A DNA stretch of 64,000 bases from positions 105,732,665-105,796,664 of the forward strand of contig NC_073696.1 in the NCBI RefSeq assembly GCF_029784165.1. The letters run 5' to 3'. The position numbers were made by a program, and so were the translations under genes. How positions within the stretch are numbered: the first letter of the stretch is position 1; each line of letters begins with the position of its first letter. A model generated the notes under the pieces. The model saw nothing but the letters and a program-made list of their open reading frames with translations, ran no database searches and was not told the origin of the DNA. This stretch comes from Wyeomyia smithii. Taxonomy: Eukaryota; Arthropoda; Insecta; Diptera; Culicidae. This document shows, piece by piece, positions 46,642 to 58,399 of this stretch.

Positions 46642-46649
46642 GAAGAAAG

Positions 46650-47499
46650 AACTTACTGCAAAGCCAAATTAGAAAATGCCAAAACCAGAGCTGCATCGTT
46701 ATATTCCCCCCTTTTTTTAACATGAAGAGCAATTCCTACGTCTCAGCAACCCCACACAGCACTGCGCCAGCTCCCTACCACACATGCAACACATGACACC
46801 ACCAACACTGATATCTATCCATTTCCTCACTCTCTGATCCTCGTCGGAAGAGTCATGATGGTATTGTGAGCAGTGTCGCACGCGGGAGGTTTCAACACCA
46901 ACACCAACACTACGACACCATGAAACCGGGAAGCAGTGAGCAAATTACAATGACTCCTAATAGTCGAATGGACCTCCATCCACACTAATAGGTACACTCT
47001 CACTTCCACAGACAGAATGCATTAAACCGTATCTAACTACGATTACTTTACTTCCCGAAAACAATACTAACTATACTCCTTTTGCGAGTCGGACACTTTT
47101 CGAACCTCTGCAACCCAACAGTGTTGCCTAATCTCTATTAGCAACGTTTTGGCGAGTGGTAGAACAATACAAACCACTTCAACTATATGATTTGTGGCGT
47201 TAAAAAGAGCCAGTGTGTTATAATAAAAATTATTTTTCAATTTATCGTAATTGCGGATTGCCGTTTGCCAATGACACAGGATGATTCTAATTCTCCTATG
47301 ATTAATTCACAAACTACAAGCAAGCAAACAACACATATCACAAACGAACACACACTACCAGCACACGTACAGCTAACCATTAGTTCCGGACAGGATCACT
47401 AACATGTCCGGACATTTTCAGTGCAACAGATATGCTTTTATGACAGTGCTTTCCACACAGACGGGAGATCCTAAATCTTTTCGCTATTGCGCAACCGTT
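46650..47499. other. no gene recognised
   Basis: Rich in CACACA and ACACCAACAC words around 46740-46910; no coding evidence. Confidence 0.4.
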
Positions 47500-48047
47500 A
47501 CACTTGACGTGAAGAATGCGTTCGAAAAAGCTCTCGCCTAAGAGCTTCTAAATACATCCAGGCGTCGTTGTACAAGATTTTGGAAAATTATTTCAAAATC
47601 GTGTAATAGTTTACAAAACGGAAGATGGTCAGAATGTGTCCTACTCACTGGCGGGGCACCGCAGGGTGCCGTTTTGAGCACACTGTTGTGGAATGTCGTG
47701 TACGAGGGGGTGTTCGAACTAAAGTTCCCTGCAAGGGTAGTGATCGTCGGTTTCGCAAACGGCAGAAACTAGAATTAGCACACTAAAAGGCGAAGGTCTC
47801 GAACAATGAGAACCGTGAATTAGGGCAGCAGGTAGTGGTCAGATTCGAAGATTACATCATAACCTCACAGCGATCTTTAAAGTTCTTGGGGGTTATAATT
47901 GACGACAAGCTCACGTTTAAGAGCCACGTCAACTATGCCTTTAAGTGGGCTTCAACGGCTATTGCAGGTGCACCACTATCTCGAATGATGTCGATTAGCT
48001 CAGCAGTGTATGGCAGCATGCAAAAACTTCTTGCCAGTGTGGCTTAG
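47500..48047 (+). pseudogene. R1-clade LINE reverse transcriptase fragment
   Basis: LDVKNAFEKA (47499-47530), a decayed KILENYF region, GGAPQGAVLS..LWNVVYEGVF (47650-47715), IVGFAN where FADD is expected, then FLGVIIDDKLTFKSHVNYA (47883-47940) and a stop at 48047. Order and wording fit R1-clade elements. Frameshifts and loss of the catalytic Asp pair show it is dead. Confidence 0.75.
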
Positions 48048-49023
48048 TCTATACTTAGTGTTGTTTAAATGAACTTGAAGGTACCTACAGGCTCAGCATC
48101 TCCATTAAGGACCAATGCACAATGGTCCAGAAACCAAATTTAGGGGGAAATTTGGGTCTAGAACTCTATAGCAACATTTTAGAGAAAATCTTTCATCTAC
48201 AAAGTTGTCACATATTATAAAGCGCTTATTGAAAAATTATCAAAAATTAGGGTAACCAACATTTTCGATGCAATCAAGTATCTAACTTTTTTATCTTTGT
48301 AGATAGAAGAAAAATTTGTTCTACAATGTTATAGCTCCATTAATTTTAAGTAACTTTGTAAAAAAAAGTTTTTCTCTACCTTTGAAAACAACCGATATCT
48401 ATTGAAAAAACACATTTTACGCTCTAACTTTTTTATTTCAAGATCCATCTCAAAACTGTCTTTGAACGACTTTTAGAGCTTTTTAAGAGAAACAATTTGC
48501 AATGCTGACATCGTAAATATCTCTATTTTACTCAAAGTTATTAATATTTTTCACCAAAAAATATGCGTTTCTCATTTGTATGTCATTCTTTTTGGGGCAA
48601 ACATGAAAAATATCTCTTGGTCTCATTTTGAAGGGCATACTTGACTCTATAAATGGAGGAATTTTTTAAAATATAATATAATTTCAGCGATAAAAAACCT
48701 AGCGCCGTGGAAGGTGAATTTTCAAACACGAGTGCGGTCCGCCGGTTTCCTCTGCTGATGCGTCCCCTATGGATGGCATACAAACATACTATATTTGAAA
48801 TCGCCGCCTGCTGCCCTTAGCTGCAGCTTTGCTTGCTGCTGGTCGACTCACTTTTCAATAAATCATCCTCTGGCAACAGTGATCAGACAGACGATGGATA
48901 CTGTATAAATTTGTGCATGCTAGCTTGTATAGTAACTACTAAGAAATATACTTCCGTTGGGAGTGTCATTGTGCACTCGAGCGAGCAAAACTGCAACAAA
49001 AACCCGTTTGTATACTTCAGTAT
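48048..49023. other. no gene recognised
   Basis: AT-rich; phrases such as CTACAAAGTTGTCACATATT and ACGCTCTAACTTTTTTAT have the style of dispersed non-coding repeats, but no boundary is visible. Confidence 0.35.
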
Positions 49024-49230
49024 CGGCTGTGTGGGGTAGAAAAATAATAATTAGTTGTTGAGTTTGATTTACACTGAGACTAAGAGTTTCGCCTGATATT
49101 TGGCCTTACTTTCAGCTTTGATTGGTCGAGATATGCGTTAAAAAAGGTTCTACATATATCAATAATGCAACACGTCATAAAATCACAATTTTCCGCACTT
49201 TGATGGACGCAAAGCTACCAACCAATTTCT
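49024..49230 (+). repeat. dispersed repeat, relative of 42670-42920
   Basis: See 42670-42920; same order of shared blocks, roughly 70% alike by eye. Confidence 0.6.
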
Positions 49231-49739
49231 ATAAGAATGAAGGTAATCAGTTGGAAACTGACTGCGTTTTAAGCATTTGAAAGTGGTTAATTTTCGTATC
49301 GCTCACGATGTTTTCGGTTTTTTATTTTGCGTCTTTATGTTGCCGTAGAACATTATTCTACGTCAAAAATCAAGCCCATAGAAAATAATAACATTCAAAA
49401 GTGAACGATTCCGTCCAGTCCAGTACCAAATCCGGTCCAGGTCCAGTCTAAAATCGATTCAAATCAAATAAAATTAAATCGCGTCGAATTTATCAATCTG
49501 TCATCTGTTGATGAGTATTTCCAGTTTTACTTTTCTATTCTAACTTTTCAAAACTGTAAATATTCATGATGTTCTAATCATTCATATTATCAAACTGACA
49601 TTCGATTAAGACTCCTTCCTCCTGACAAAATGAGACCTTCTCAAAATAAAACTGATCTCAGGAACGATTCAAGCGAAAATTTTAAATTTAAAAATTGTTT
49701 GACATTAAATCGATAAAGCTCATACTAGGTTAGCTCCAG

Positions 49740-50290
49740 CCCAGCATATAACTTTTTTGTAATATACGACCGCAAGTTAACGTAGAATTATGACAGCCTG
49801 TCTTATCTCAATAATTTTTTTGCAATAGCGTTGGAAATACACTCGACTAGGGTTAATCAATTTAATGGTGTGAAGCGGTCGAAATTCTGCTGTGATGTCA
49901 AACGTTTTATACATGCTTATATACCCTACCTGCCAACAAATGTAACATTGCGATGGCACCGGAGGCAAGTGACAAAGGAGCCAGGAAATTTTCCACAACA
50001 GGTCAAACCTTGTTATAAGGAGAACCATTGTCGGATGCTTTCCGTTTGGCGCATTACAACAAACGTTCTACTATTACTTCCCGCAAAGTTCAGACCGCCG
50101 TACGTTTGCTGCTCCAAGTGAATTGTTTCATTTCTCCTGCCAACCTATTGTTGCCTTATAAAGGCAACAATATAACATAAGTATCGTGTCGTGTTGCGCG
50201 GCTTGAAGGAAGAAAATGTTCCCGTTCTTGTATCGGATATAAAGGTTGCAGTTCTGCTGTGATGTCAAACAATAGCCGTCTTCTTCAAGA
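49740..50290 (+). repeat. repeat region sharing ATTCTGCTGTGATGTCAAAC
   Basis: The 20-mer ATTCTGCTGTGATGTCAAAC occurs at about 49885 and 55828, with a near copy at about 50251. The block GTGTCGTGTTG.GCGGCTTG.A...AAAATGTTCCCGT is shared between about 50183-50220 and 55710-55750. This links two regions 5.5 kb apart. Frames here have no motif. Confidence 0.5.
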
Positions 50291-50621
50291 CGTTACATCC
50301 TTGTTGATGAAGTATTGTGAATTTTCTAAAACGGACTTAGCATCGTGAGCAGAACGTGCCGAACTTTTCTGTTTAAAATCGGATTTGTTTCGTATATACC
50401 GCTTGTCATGCACAGTATTAACAAATCGTAATAAACATCACACTGCTGTGCATTTGCAGCAGCATCAAACCACAGTTGCAGTTTAGTAATAACCATTCAT
50501 TATGCTCTTCCAAATACATTTAGTAGTCTTGAAAAAGGCCGGTTGTTGCAATTGCAATTTTCATTCAATTATCGCATAAATGCTTCATGGTCAGATAGCG
50601 CGCGATATCCGCTTTGACATA

Positions 50622-50729
50622 AAAAATTTTTCGTACGTTGTGAAATGGTATAACTGGGAAAAGGGGTGTGACTTAGTTATTTCCAGTTATACCATTCTAC
50701 AACGTTCGAAAATTTTGATTTCGTATGTC
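50622..50729. mobile_element. hairpin element (fold-back MITE)
   Basis: AAATGGTATAACTGG and CCAGTTATACCATTCT with flanking matched arms give a stem of about 35 bp on each side of a ~25-base loop. No coding. No clear TSD. Confidence 0.6.
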
Positions 50730-51174
50730 GTAATACTAATATACTAAAAATACATCTCATTCATTCTTTCATCTGGCTCAGAGCGATCTTTTGATAAGCT
50801 CCGCCTTTATTTTCAGTTCCTACAGATTTTCTTACCTACGCAACACGGATGTACGAAACTGATTTCTTGTGGACAGGGTAGGGAAATGTACTGGTACGCT
50901 ACAGTATTCACACGACAGTACCAAAATTTTTGTGATTACCTCTGTGGAATGAAACACTACGCGACAGTAGCCGCTACTGAAGTTTCATGCGATCTGCTTT
51001 ATCTCTTGATTTTTGTCACGAATTCAATATGAACAACACTTCTCTCGCTCACTTTTTTGCCTTTCTCCTAGAAAGGTATAGCAATCACTTGCAAAACCGA
51101 AAGTTTAAAAGTGCTCCAAAGGGCCGAATGGCATATATCACTCGACTCAGCTCGACGAGCTGAGCATTTTCTGT

Positions 51175-51184
51175 ATGTGTGTGT

Positions 51185-51222
<38 letters not shown>
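51175..51222 (+). repeat. (GT)n microsatellite
   Basis: GT run broken twice by TATG. Confidence 0.95.
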
Positions 51223-51226
<4 letters not shown>

Positions 51227-52159
51227 AGATTTTTATTCTCACTCACTTTTCTAAGAGATGGCTGTATCGATTTTCATGAAATTAATTGCAAATGAAAGGT
51301 CTTGTTGTCCCATAAGACCCAATTGAATTTTATTGTAATCGGATGTTTAGTTTAGAGGTTATGTATCAAAATGTAAAAATAATGAAACATCATTATCTCG
51401 AAAACTACACAACCGATTTGAACAAAATTGGTTTCAAATGAACGGGCTACTTAGAATACCTTTAAATTTTGAATTTCATAAAGATTGAACATGTGGTTAG
51501 AAAGTTATGAAAAGAAACGTGTTCTGGAGACTGTTTAATCTCACTCATGTTACTCAGAGATGGCTGAACCGATTTTCATAAAACCAGTGTCAAATGGAAG
51601 GTCTAGTTGCCCCATGAGACTCTATTGATTTGTTTTGCAATCAGACTATTACTTTGCCTGTTATGTTCAAAAATGTGAAATCCAGCTATCAAAAAGAACA
51701 TATTCCGAATACTACTTGGACTTACTCACTTTTCTCAGAGATGGCTGACCTGATTTCCACAAAATTAGTGTCAATAATAAGTCTAGCTGGCTCATAACAC
51801 CCTATTGAATTTTACTGTAATCGAACTGCAACTTCATCTGTAATGTACCGAAATGTGAAAATCACGAAACTTCATTATCTCAGAAACTACACAACCGATT
51901 TGATCAATATTATTATCAGATGAGCGGGCTAGTTAAGGGTTAACTGATGAATTATGATTGAACACGTGGTTGGCTGCCCTATACGTTCCCATTTCATTTG
52001 ATTATAATCGAACTTAAGCGACCGCTATGTATTAAATTGTTAATAGAACAACGAAAGTTTATTATCTCAAAGATTACATGACTTATTTGAACATAACTAG
52101 AGTCATACGAACCAGTCATCTCTCGAACTTACAAATAACAAACTTCATAACAATTTGAT

Positions 52160-53478
52160 ATGTGGCTTAAAAGTTATGAAAATTCATTGATTCTTTGCGA
52201 TTCCTTGCGAATCGGCCATAGGATACGATCAAAGTCAAAAATCGTTTGAAATGATTGGTTTTATCGAAATGACAACATATTAGACTTTTGGCTTCTGTAC
52301 ATCGCATTATTTCTGATTACATCCATATTGGGTGGTATTCGGTCATTTTCAGCAGATTTTCTGATATCAATCTGACACCGGAAATACCCATATTGGGAGG
52401 TATTTAGTTATTTTGGTTGTTTTCCAGAAACTAAAAGTGGTCGTCTTTAAATTCAAAATGGTGTCCATGGTCAATGTTTGGTTTCTATGCATCATCTTGA
52501 TTACGGAAATATCCATATGGAGTATTATTCGGTCATTTTCGACTGTTTCCTAGAAGTTGCCATTTAGCAATTCAAAATGGTACCTGAGGTCAATTGTTGG
52601 TTCATTGCATCCTTCTGGTTCCAGAGATACTCGAAAGTCGCTATCTTGAATTTCAAAATGGTATTTAAGATAATTTCTGGCCTCTGAGCATCATTCTGGT
52701 TGAATAATTTTAGAGGGAACAAATATGTCTATAATGGTTCGACGTCCCTCCCTCTTCGGGAAGCATATGTTCCCTGAGGTCGATTATGGAACATATTTGT
52801 TAACTCTAAAAACATTCACCTGCCAAATTTGGTTCCATTTAGTTGTTTAGCTCTCGAGATGTGCAGAAATTTGTGTTTTATTTGCATGGAACCCCTCCCT
52901 TCCAGAACCATTATGGACATATTTGTTACCCCTAAAAACATTCACATGCTCAATTTGGTTACATTTACTCGGTTAGTTCTCGAGACGTGCAGAAATTTGT
53001 GTTTCATTCGTATGGCATCCCTTCCTTTCAAAAGAAGGAGGGGTATCAAAACATTATGGACATATTTTTTACCACTAAAATCATTCACCTGCCAAATTTG
53101 GTTCCATTTAATTGATCAGTTCTCGAGATGTGCAGAAATTTGTTTCATTTGTGTGGAACCCTTTCCTTCCAGAAAAGGGAAGGGCGTCCAACTATTATGG
53201 ACATATTTGTTACCTCTTGAAACATCCACATGCCAAATTCGGTTTAATTTACTTGGTTTGTTCTTGAGTTGTGCAGAAATTTATGTTTCATTTGTATAGG
53301 ACCCCTTCCTTCCAGAAAAGAGAGGGGTCTCAAACTATCATAGAAACCTTTATCGGCACCAAAAACCCCTACATACAAATTTTTAAGTCGATCGGTTCGG
53401 TAGTTTTCGAGCCTTATGGATCAGGCAGACAGATAGACTGACAGACAGACCGGACTACATTTTTATATGTATAGATTA
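52160..53478 (+). repeat. dispersed repeat with ~143-bp tandem units, copy 2
   Basis: The word CACCTGCCAAATTTGGTTCC or close variants recurs at about 52816, 52943, 53086 and 53228, spacing 127-143 bp, each followed by CTCGAGATGTGCAGAAATTT and CCTTCC. Same head (ATTCATTGATTC.TTGCGATT) and tail (ACAGACAGACCGGACT) as 20605-21545, but with more units. Confidence 0.7.
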
Positions 53479-53922
53479 CAACACCAATATTTTAGAACCT
53501 AAAGAGTGAATATACATCTATTGGATTGAAGCGTTCATGTAAATCCATTTTTACAAATACAATTTTGAATGAGAAAGGCTGGGTCTGACCGCTAGGTGGA
53601 TTAATTTAGGTTTTTTATGTTGTTGTCATTGTATAGACAATCTCTGGCTCGTGTGTTATTGACTGTAGCTGTCTGTGGTATTTATTGCATTTATTACGAA
53701 TTGAAGTGGAATCAATCCACTTGAAAACGACATTAGCGTCAATTTTTATTTGGGCACGAGGACGTTAATTAAATTTGTATTTTATTGTCCTGTTTTTGAT
53801 AAAATATGCTAAATTTGGATGAGACTTTCGCTACAGCGAACTATTTTCGAATGGAAAAGTTTAAAAGTTGGGATTCAAATTTTCTGGTGTACACGATTGA
53901 TGATATTTTTCGGCAGTACATA

Positions 53923-54712
53923 CCTAAGAGAAGAGTGGCCAAGATGATACCTCGGTTTGCTCCAGGTTTTTTGCTCCAAACGTAATTGGTTGATTTTGAC
54001 AGCACGCGTGTGTGACAATATTCAAAATGGGTTCAGCTTGCCGTGTTGCTAAACAGCTTGTGTTCGACCCAATCATTGAGTAAGTAAAAGTGAAATATTG
54101 TGGACACAATTTTGTTTTCGTTGCGACAAAAAAAGCAAAAAAGAATTTGAATGAAGTGCTAAGAGTTTGGTCGTAAGATTTTATCGATTTCCCAAGAATG
54201 CAGAACCTTATCGACAGTGGCTAAAAATATGCGAAAAATCTGAAAAAGATATTCCAAATTTTAAAATCTCACGCAATAGTCGAAAAGGCAGTGAAGGTAT
54301 TTTTTTTATTATTATGTTGTTTATTTAGTTGTTCGTGGTAACGTGAAATGAAGCTTTTCTTGAAAACAAGCAATTTTTCCCTTGATTTTGCAACAGCAAT
54401 TAAGTGTTTCGCCAAATATCCTTCATTCTGCTCTCTTTAAAAAGTCCGGAGAAGTCAGAAAAACGAAAAAAAAAGTTTGGCAGTGGTAATATGATGATAT
54501 AAATATGGACGAAGTTTTGTTGTTTTGTTTTATATGTTGTTTGTAATCCAAATTTCATTTTTGTGTTTTTTGTTAAATAAAAATATCAAATAAATAAATT
54601 TTTCTGGTTGCACTGGATTTTGCGTAAGGCAGACGAAAATAATGCTCAACCGGGGATATGTTTCATAGCAAAGAAGAAGAGAAAGAAGCCACTTGGCCAC
54701 TCTTCTCTTAGG
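53923..54712. mobile_element. DNA element with THAP-type fragment (P-like)
   Basis: 21-bp terminal inverted repeats starting CCTAAGAGAAGAGTGGCCAA at 53923 and inverted at 54712, flanked by TACATA on both sides (53917-53922, 54713-54718). It carries one exon-like piece of a THAP domain (below) and little else, so it is a deleted copy. THAP domains at the N terminus are a hallmark of P-element transposases; the 6-bp duplication is not the usual 8, so the superfamily is a suggestion. Confidence 0.7.
54150..54298 (+). pseudogene. THAP zinc-finger fragment
   Basis: Frame with FYRFPKNAEPYRQWLKIC followed by EKSEKDIPNFKISRNSRKG, then a possible donor (GTATTT) at 54299. The FxRFPK...R..W pattern is the middle of the THAP DNA-binding domain. 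The leading Cys pair and the later Cys/His are not found in frame, so it is partial. Confidence 0.65.
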
Positions 54713-54718
54713 TACATA

Positions 54719-56497
54719 CATAGTTATTATTGATTTTCCATCTTATTACTGTGCTAAACTGTCGCATGATTGCCAATTATTGTCATTCGCACAATGCGAC
54801 AGTCGAGATATCGAAGCGGCTGGAGATCGACACAAAAGAGAATCGTTAACCATTCGTGTTGGCTTTAAGTCACACGATTCTCTCAAATAGAGAAGCGTAC
54901 AGTTGAACGCTGCTGTCGCAGTCTGCAAGGGAGGCAACAGTATTTTTCGATACGGTGTCATGCAAAAATGTCAACTGTTCGACACACTGCTTGTGGACAG
55001 CGATGGAAAAAATCACCTCTAGCGATTTTGAATACATATAAAGCAGGCCTAAGATGCGTTGTCATCGTTGTCAGTATACGAATAACAAAGTATCGGTGTT
55101 GGTTCACTCTCTTTGCTTTCCTTTTTACGATATATTGCTTGTCGTTAGTGTACACCACAACATATGGTTCTTAATGTGCACAACTCGGTATATGAAGTTA
55201 TTCGGCTCTGTTACACAGAGCGATCAGAACTTGTTATGTTCTTTCCCATGAATATGATTTTTTGTCAGAAAAAGAAAGAAAATGACAATGTATGCTCTCC
55301 TACTCTCGCTCATGTCAACCGCTGCCGAAGTAGTCCCTTCCCCCACACTTTCCCTCTCACCGCACCACACCTCTGCTGCTGCTCAGACGACATGATATTC
55401 TTCTGCTGCTATTCTTTGTTCCCCTAACGACCGGCATATGGAGAGACAAACGCAACGAGCGAATCGCTTCTCAGAGCAGATGTAGTCTAGTCAAGTGTTT
55501 ATTTTCTCCCAGAAACCTACGCACCATATCATCATTTCATTATGTGTTGAGAGTATTCAAGTTTAGTCGCGGTCTGTACACTTCATGATGTGTACATGTG
55601 GAGATTAAACGGTGATTGCATCATATTCGTTTCGTTTCCATCACTGCTTGTGGACATTCTGTCGAGCTGGACCTATAGAGCTCTCATAGAGGCAACGAAA
55701 TAAAATGTATTGTGTCGTGTTGTGCGGCTTGGAAGAAGAAAATGTTCCCGTCTCCGTTTCGAATAGAAGCAGATTGTTGCGTGTTTGTTATTGCCTATGG
55801 TAGACATGAGTATGAAGGTGGAAATTCTGCTGTGATGTCAAACTATAATCGTTTTGTTTTAAGACGCAATAGCGTAAGTGATTCATTTCTGTTATCTGCT
55901 ACCATCCAGCACGAGAACAAGTATAAATTACAACCAGCCCTTCTCAGGGCCACCAACACGTTCTTGAGGCAATGTTGAAATTTTCTTGGCTTGCAAATGC
56001 TGAAATTTGCGGTTTTTCGTCTGTTACACATGATGAAAAATCTTAACTACTCCAATCACATAATTGTAGAGCACCAAAAGGTGCTATTATATTTCACAAC
56101 AGTAACAACACTGGCAAGTTTGTTCAATTATCATCATTCCGGATAACCATTCGCTGATGATTCTAGTTCTCCCGTTTTCTTTAGTAGACTTGCCTACCAT
56201 TTCTAACAATTCTGCAGCTACCGAAAACTCCATAACAGCCGCCAGATAGACAGGTGCTTAAGTATCAACGCGGCCAGCGCGATCAGCCAGAAATTTAAAC
56301 CCGGCTTTTCTTTCTCCGTCACGATCATCATTCAACGTTCGTGTGGTATCGGTACAGTCATGGAATGAACAAAGCGCGTGTCAAAATCCTTTGCACAGTA
56401 ACACGCAACACGTATAAATCTGCATGTGCGAGAGCTCTATCGGTCCGGCTCCGTCGGCTGCCAACATGAAATGAAATTAATATTTTGTGCATTCGCA
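54719..56497. other. no gene recognised; possible unique sequence
   Basis: A 10-bp perfect stem AGAGAATCGT/ACGATTCTCT encloses 54836-54885. 55707-55845 shares repeat blocks with 50183-50280. TGCTTGTGGACA occurs at about 54988 and 55645. No coding frame with motifs. Confidence 0.35.
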
Positions 56498-56601
56498 TTA
56501 CGAACCAGAGACAGGAAGAAACTTGAAATAAAGGCGGAGTCTTGTACCTGTAGGACTCCACCTTTATTACAAGTTCTTTCCAGTTTGTCTCTGGTTCGTA
56601 A
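56498..56601. other. 104-nt near-perfect inverted repeat (hairpin)
   Basis: TTACGAACCAGAGACA on the left pairs with TGTCTCTGGTTCGTAA on the right, and AATAAAGGCGGAGTC with GACTCCACCTTTATT; the loop is about 12 bases. The stem is roughly 45 bp with a few mismatches. It may be a fold-back MITE or a transcribed hairpin RNA. Confidence 0.6.
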
Positions 56602-57394
56602 GTTACAACATAGCTCTAAAAATATCAGGAACAGAAAGCGACCTCGAATAAACAACAACAACAACAAATCGTTTACAAAGTCAGACCAGTTGTATCCGTT
56701 AGTGTCGACTGTGCTTGTGAAGAGAGGTGGTGATTGGTTGCTCGGTATGATTTAGACAATCGATGTTATTTATCAACTTTTCAATAGTGTATCTCAAACA
56801 ATAGGTTATTTTTGTTACATACATTTATCCGTAAAATAATTTCTGATCGGTTGATGCCAAAACCTCGAAATTTTGAAAAAAAAATGACTGAGATATAAGC
56901 GCTCAAAACCTGACCACTTTTCCCTGGTTGAATTACTAGATTGTCAAACTCAGGCGCCTAACTTCGATATTGACGTTAGTCAACGTCAAAAATGTAGAAT
57001 TGAGGACCCCATTGAACTCCAGCAGGAAAAAGCTTTTTTTTCGGACGTTCCCTAATAAATTCTACCGTCGATTAATATATTACGTAACGCAATTGAGGGT
57101 AGTGAGCAAGATCGCGCGAAATGACCTATGGTCGAATATCGACCATTTATGATTTGAATGAAACTTTGCACACGTATTTGGCTTAGCAAACTGAGCATTT
57201 TTCACAGATGGAGAAATTTTTCACACCCATGAGTTACATTCTAAAAGGGCGTATGCCTTTTGGCATAGGTTCTATTCGAAGCATTGTAGCCCAGAAACCG
57301 TTGGTTGTATAGAAAAACTGTCTCTGTCTGAGAATGAAAAAAAATTCTTCTTGACCAAAAAAAATTAAAAATAAACATTAAATTTCAATTTAAA
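56602..57394. other. no gene recognised
   Basis: Nothing supportable outside AT-rich sequence leading into the long inverted repeat. Confidence 0.4.
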
Positions 57395-57805
57395 AAAAAA
57401 GAGTTGAATTTGTTTTTTATTTTTTTTTAAAGAAACTTGACGTTAATATGCAACTTTAAAAAAAAAGTCCAGGATGGAGAAATGAAAAATAATTTTTTTA
57501 TGGTAGATTAATTTTTTCATGAAAATTCTAATTCAAACATTTTTAAAACTATTTGTATTCTGATGATTTTAAAAAATGCAACGAGTCATTTTGAATCAAA
57601 AAGCTCCTGGTAGTAAACATTCTGAAGGCATCGGTTTTCGAGTTATTTTAAATTTAAGCTCAATAAATTATTAATATTTCGGAAAATACACGATTTTTTT
57701 AATTTGTCCATGGTTCTCCAGCAAAAACCATACGTTCATTGGAATGCTTGATCAAATATATACAATTCATTCTTTGACAACAAAACGTTTGGATAAAAAA
57801 CTCAA
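57395..57805 (+). repeat. long inverted repeat, left arm
   Basis: About 410 bp that matches the reverse complement of 60550-60985 at roughly 85-90% by eye. Shared landmarks: GTCCAGGATGGA, GAAAATTCTAATTCAAACAT, ATTTGTATTCTGATGATTT, GGTTCTCCAGCAAAAACCAT, AATTCATTCTTTGACAACAA. AT-rich, non-coding. Confidence 0.85.
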
Positions 57806-58152
57806 GCGCTAAACCTTAGTCTACCTACACGTTCTCCCTTGCCGAATGTTTTATAAAAAAATATGTTTGTCGTGCAACACTACCTACTTGTTTACTAATA
57901 ATAACTGTTTGTAAAGTACGCAACCAATAACTACTGGGTTACTTATAATATCTGGTTTCGTTTATAAATACGATTGCACTACTCCAGATGTGTTAGTACA
58001 GGCAAACTTCGATATAAGGTACCCTCGTTATAAGGTACCTTCGATATAGCGTCACTCGATATAAGGTACATTTTACCTCGATATAAGGTACATATTTATA
58101 TTATAATACAAATAACTCATAAATTGGTATGGAAACTTCTATAAACAACATA

Positions 58153-58317
58153 GGGGCCATCCACATACCACGTGGACAGCTTGGGGAGGGGGGAAAGGGT
58201 TGGCTAATGTCCACGGTCCATACAATTTTTGCAGAATTTATATGGGCAGTTGTCAACGGCGGGGGAGGGGGGGTCAAAATCGTGGAAAATCTGTCCACGT
58301 GGTATGTGGATGGCCCC
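58153..58317. mobile_element. MITE with 27-bp perfect TIRs
   Basis: GGGGCCATCCACATACCACG is the start of a 27-bp perfect inverted repeat; ATA flanks both ends (58150-58152, 58318-58320). 165 bp. Interior has G runs. A 3-bp duplication suggests PIF/Harbinger, although TA alone could be the target. Confidence 0.8.
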
Positions 58318-58399
58318 ATACTGGTTATCTTGTCAACATTTCCGCTTACTATTGATTATTTAGGGAGTGTCCATAAATTACGTTACACTCAGCGGTAGT

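Larger units (their letters stand above)
51050..53640 (+). repeat. composite repeat with tandem units and (GT)n
   Basis: Starts TTTGCCTTTCTCCTAGAAAG and ends with GAGAAAGGCTGGGTCTGACC...TAGGTGGATTAA near 53620, so the outer family has inverted CCTTTCTC/GAGAAAGG ends. Inside are the GT run (51175-51222), three units starting CTCACTTTTCT.AGAGATGGCTG (about 51239, 51539, 51724), then copy 2 of the 143-bp tandem family. The start resembles repeats I associate with Aedes genomes (memory). All frames inside are repeat artefacts. Confidence 0.6.

Noticed and set aside
52829..53299. 156-codon + strand frame
   Set aside because: Same tandem repeat artefact; the protein repeats itself (FICMEP...FIRMAS) in step with the DNA unit.
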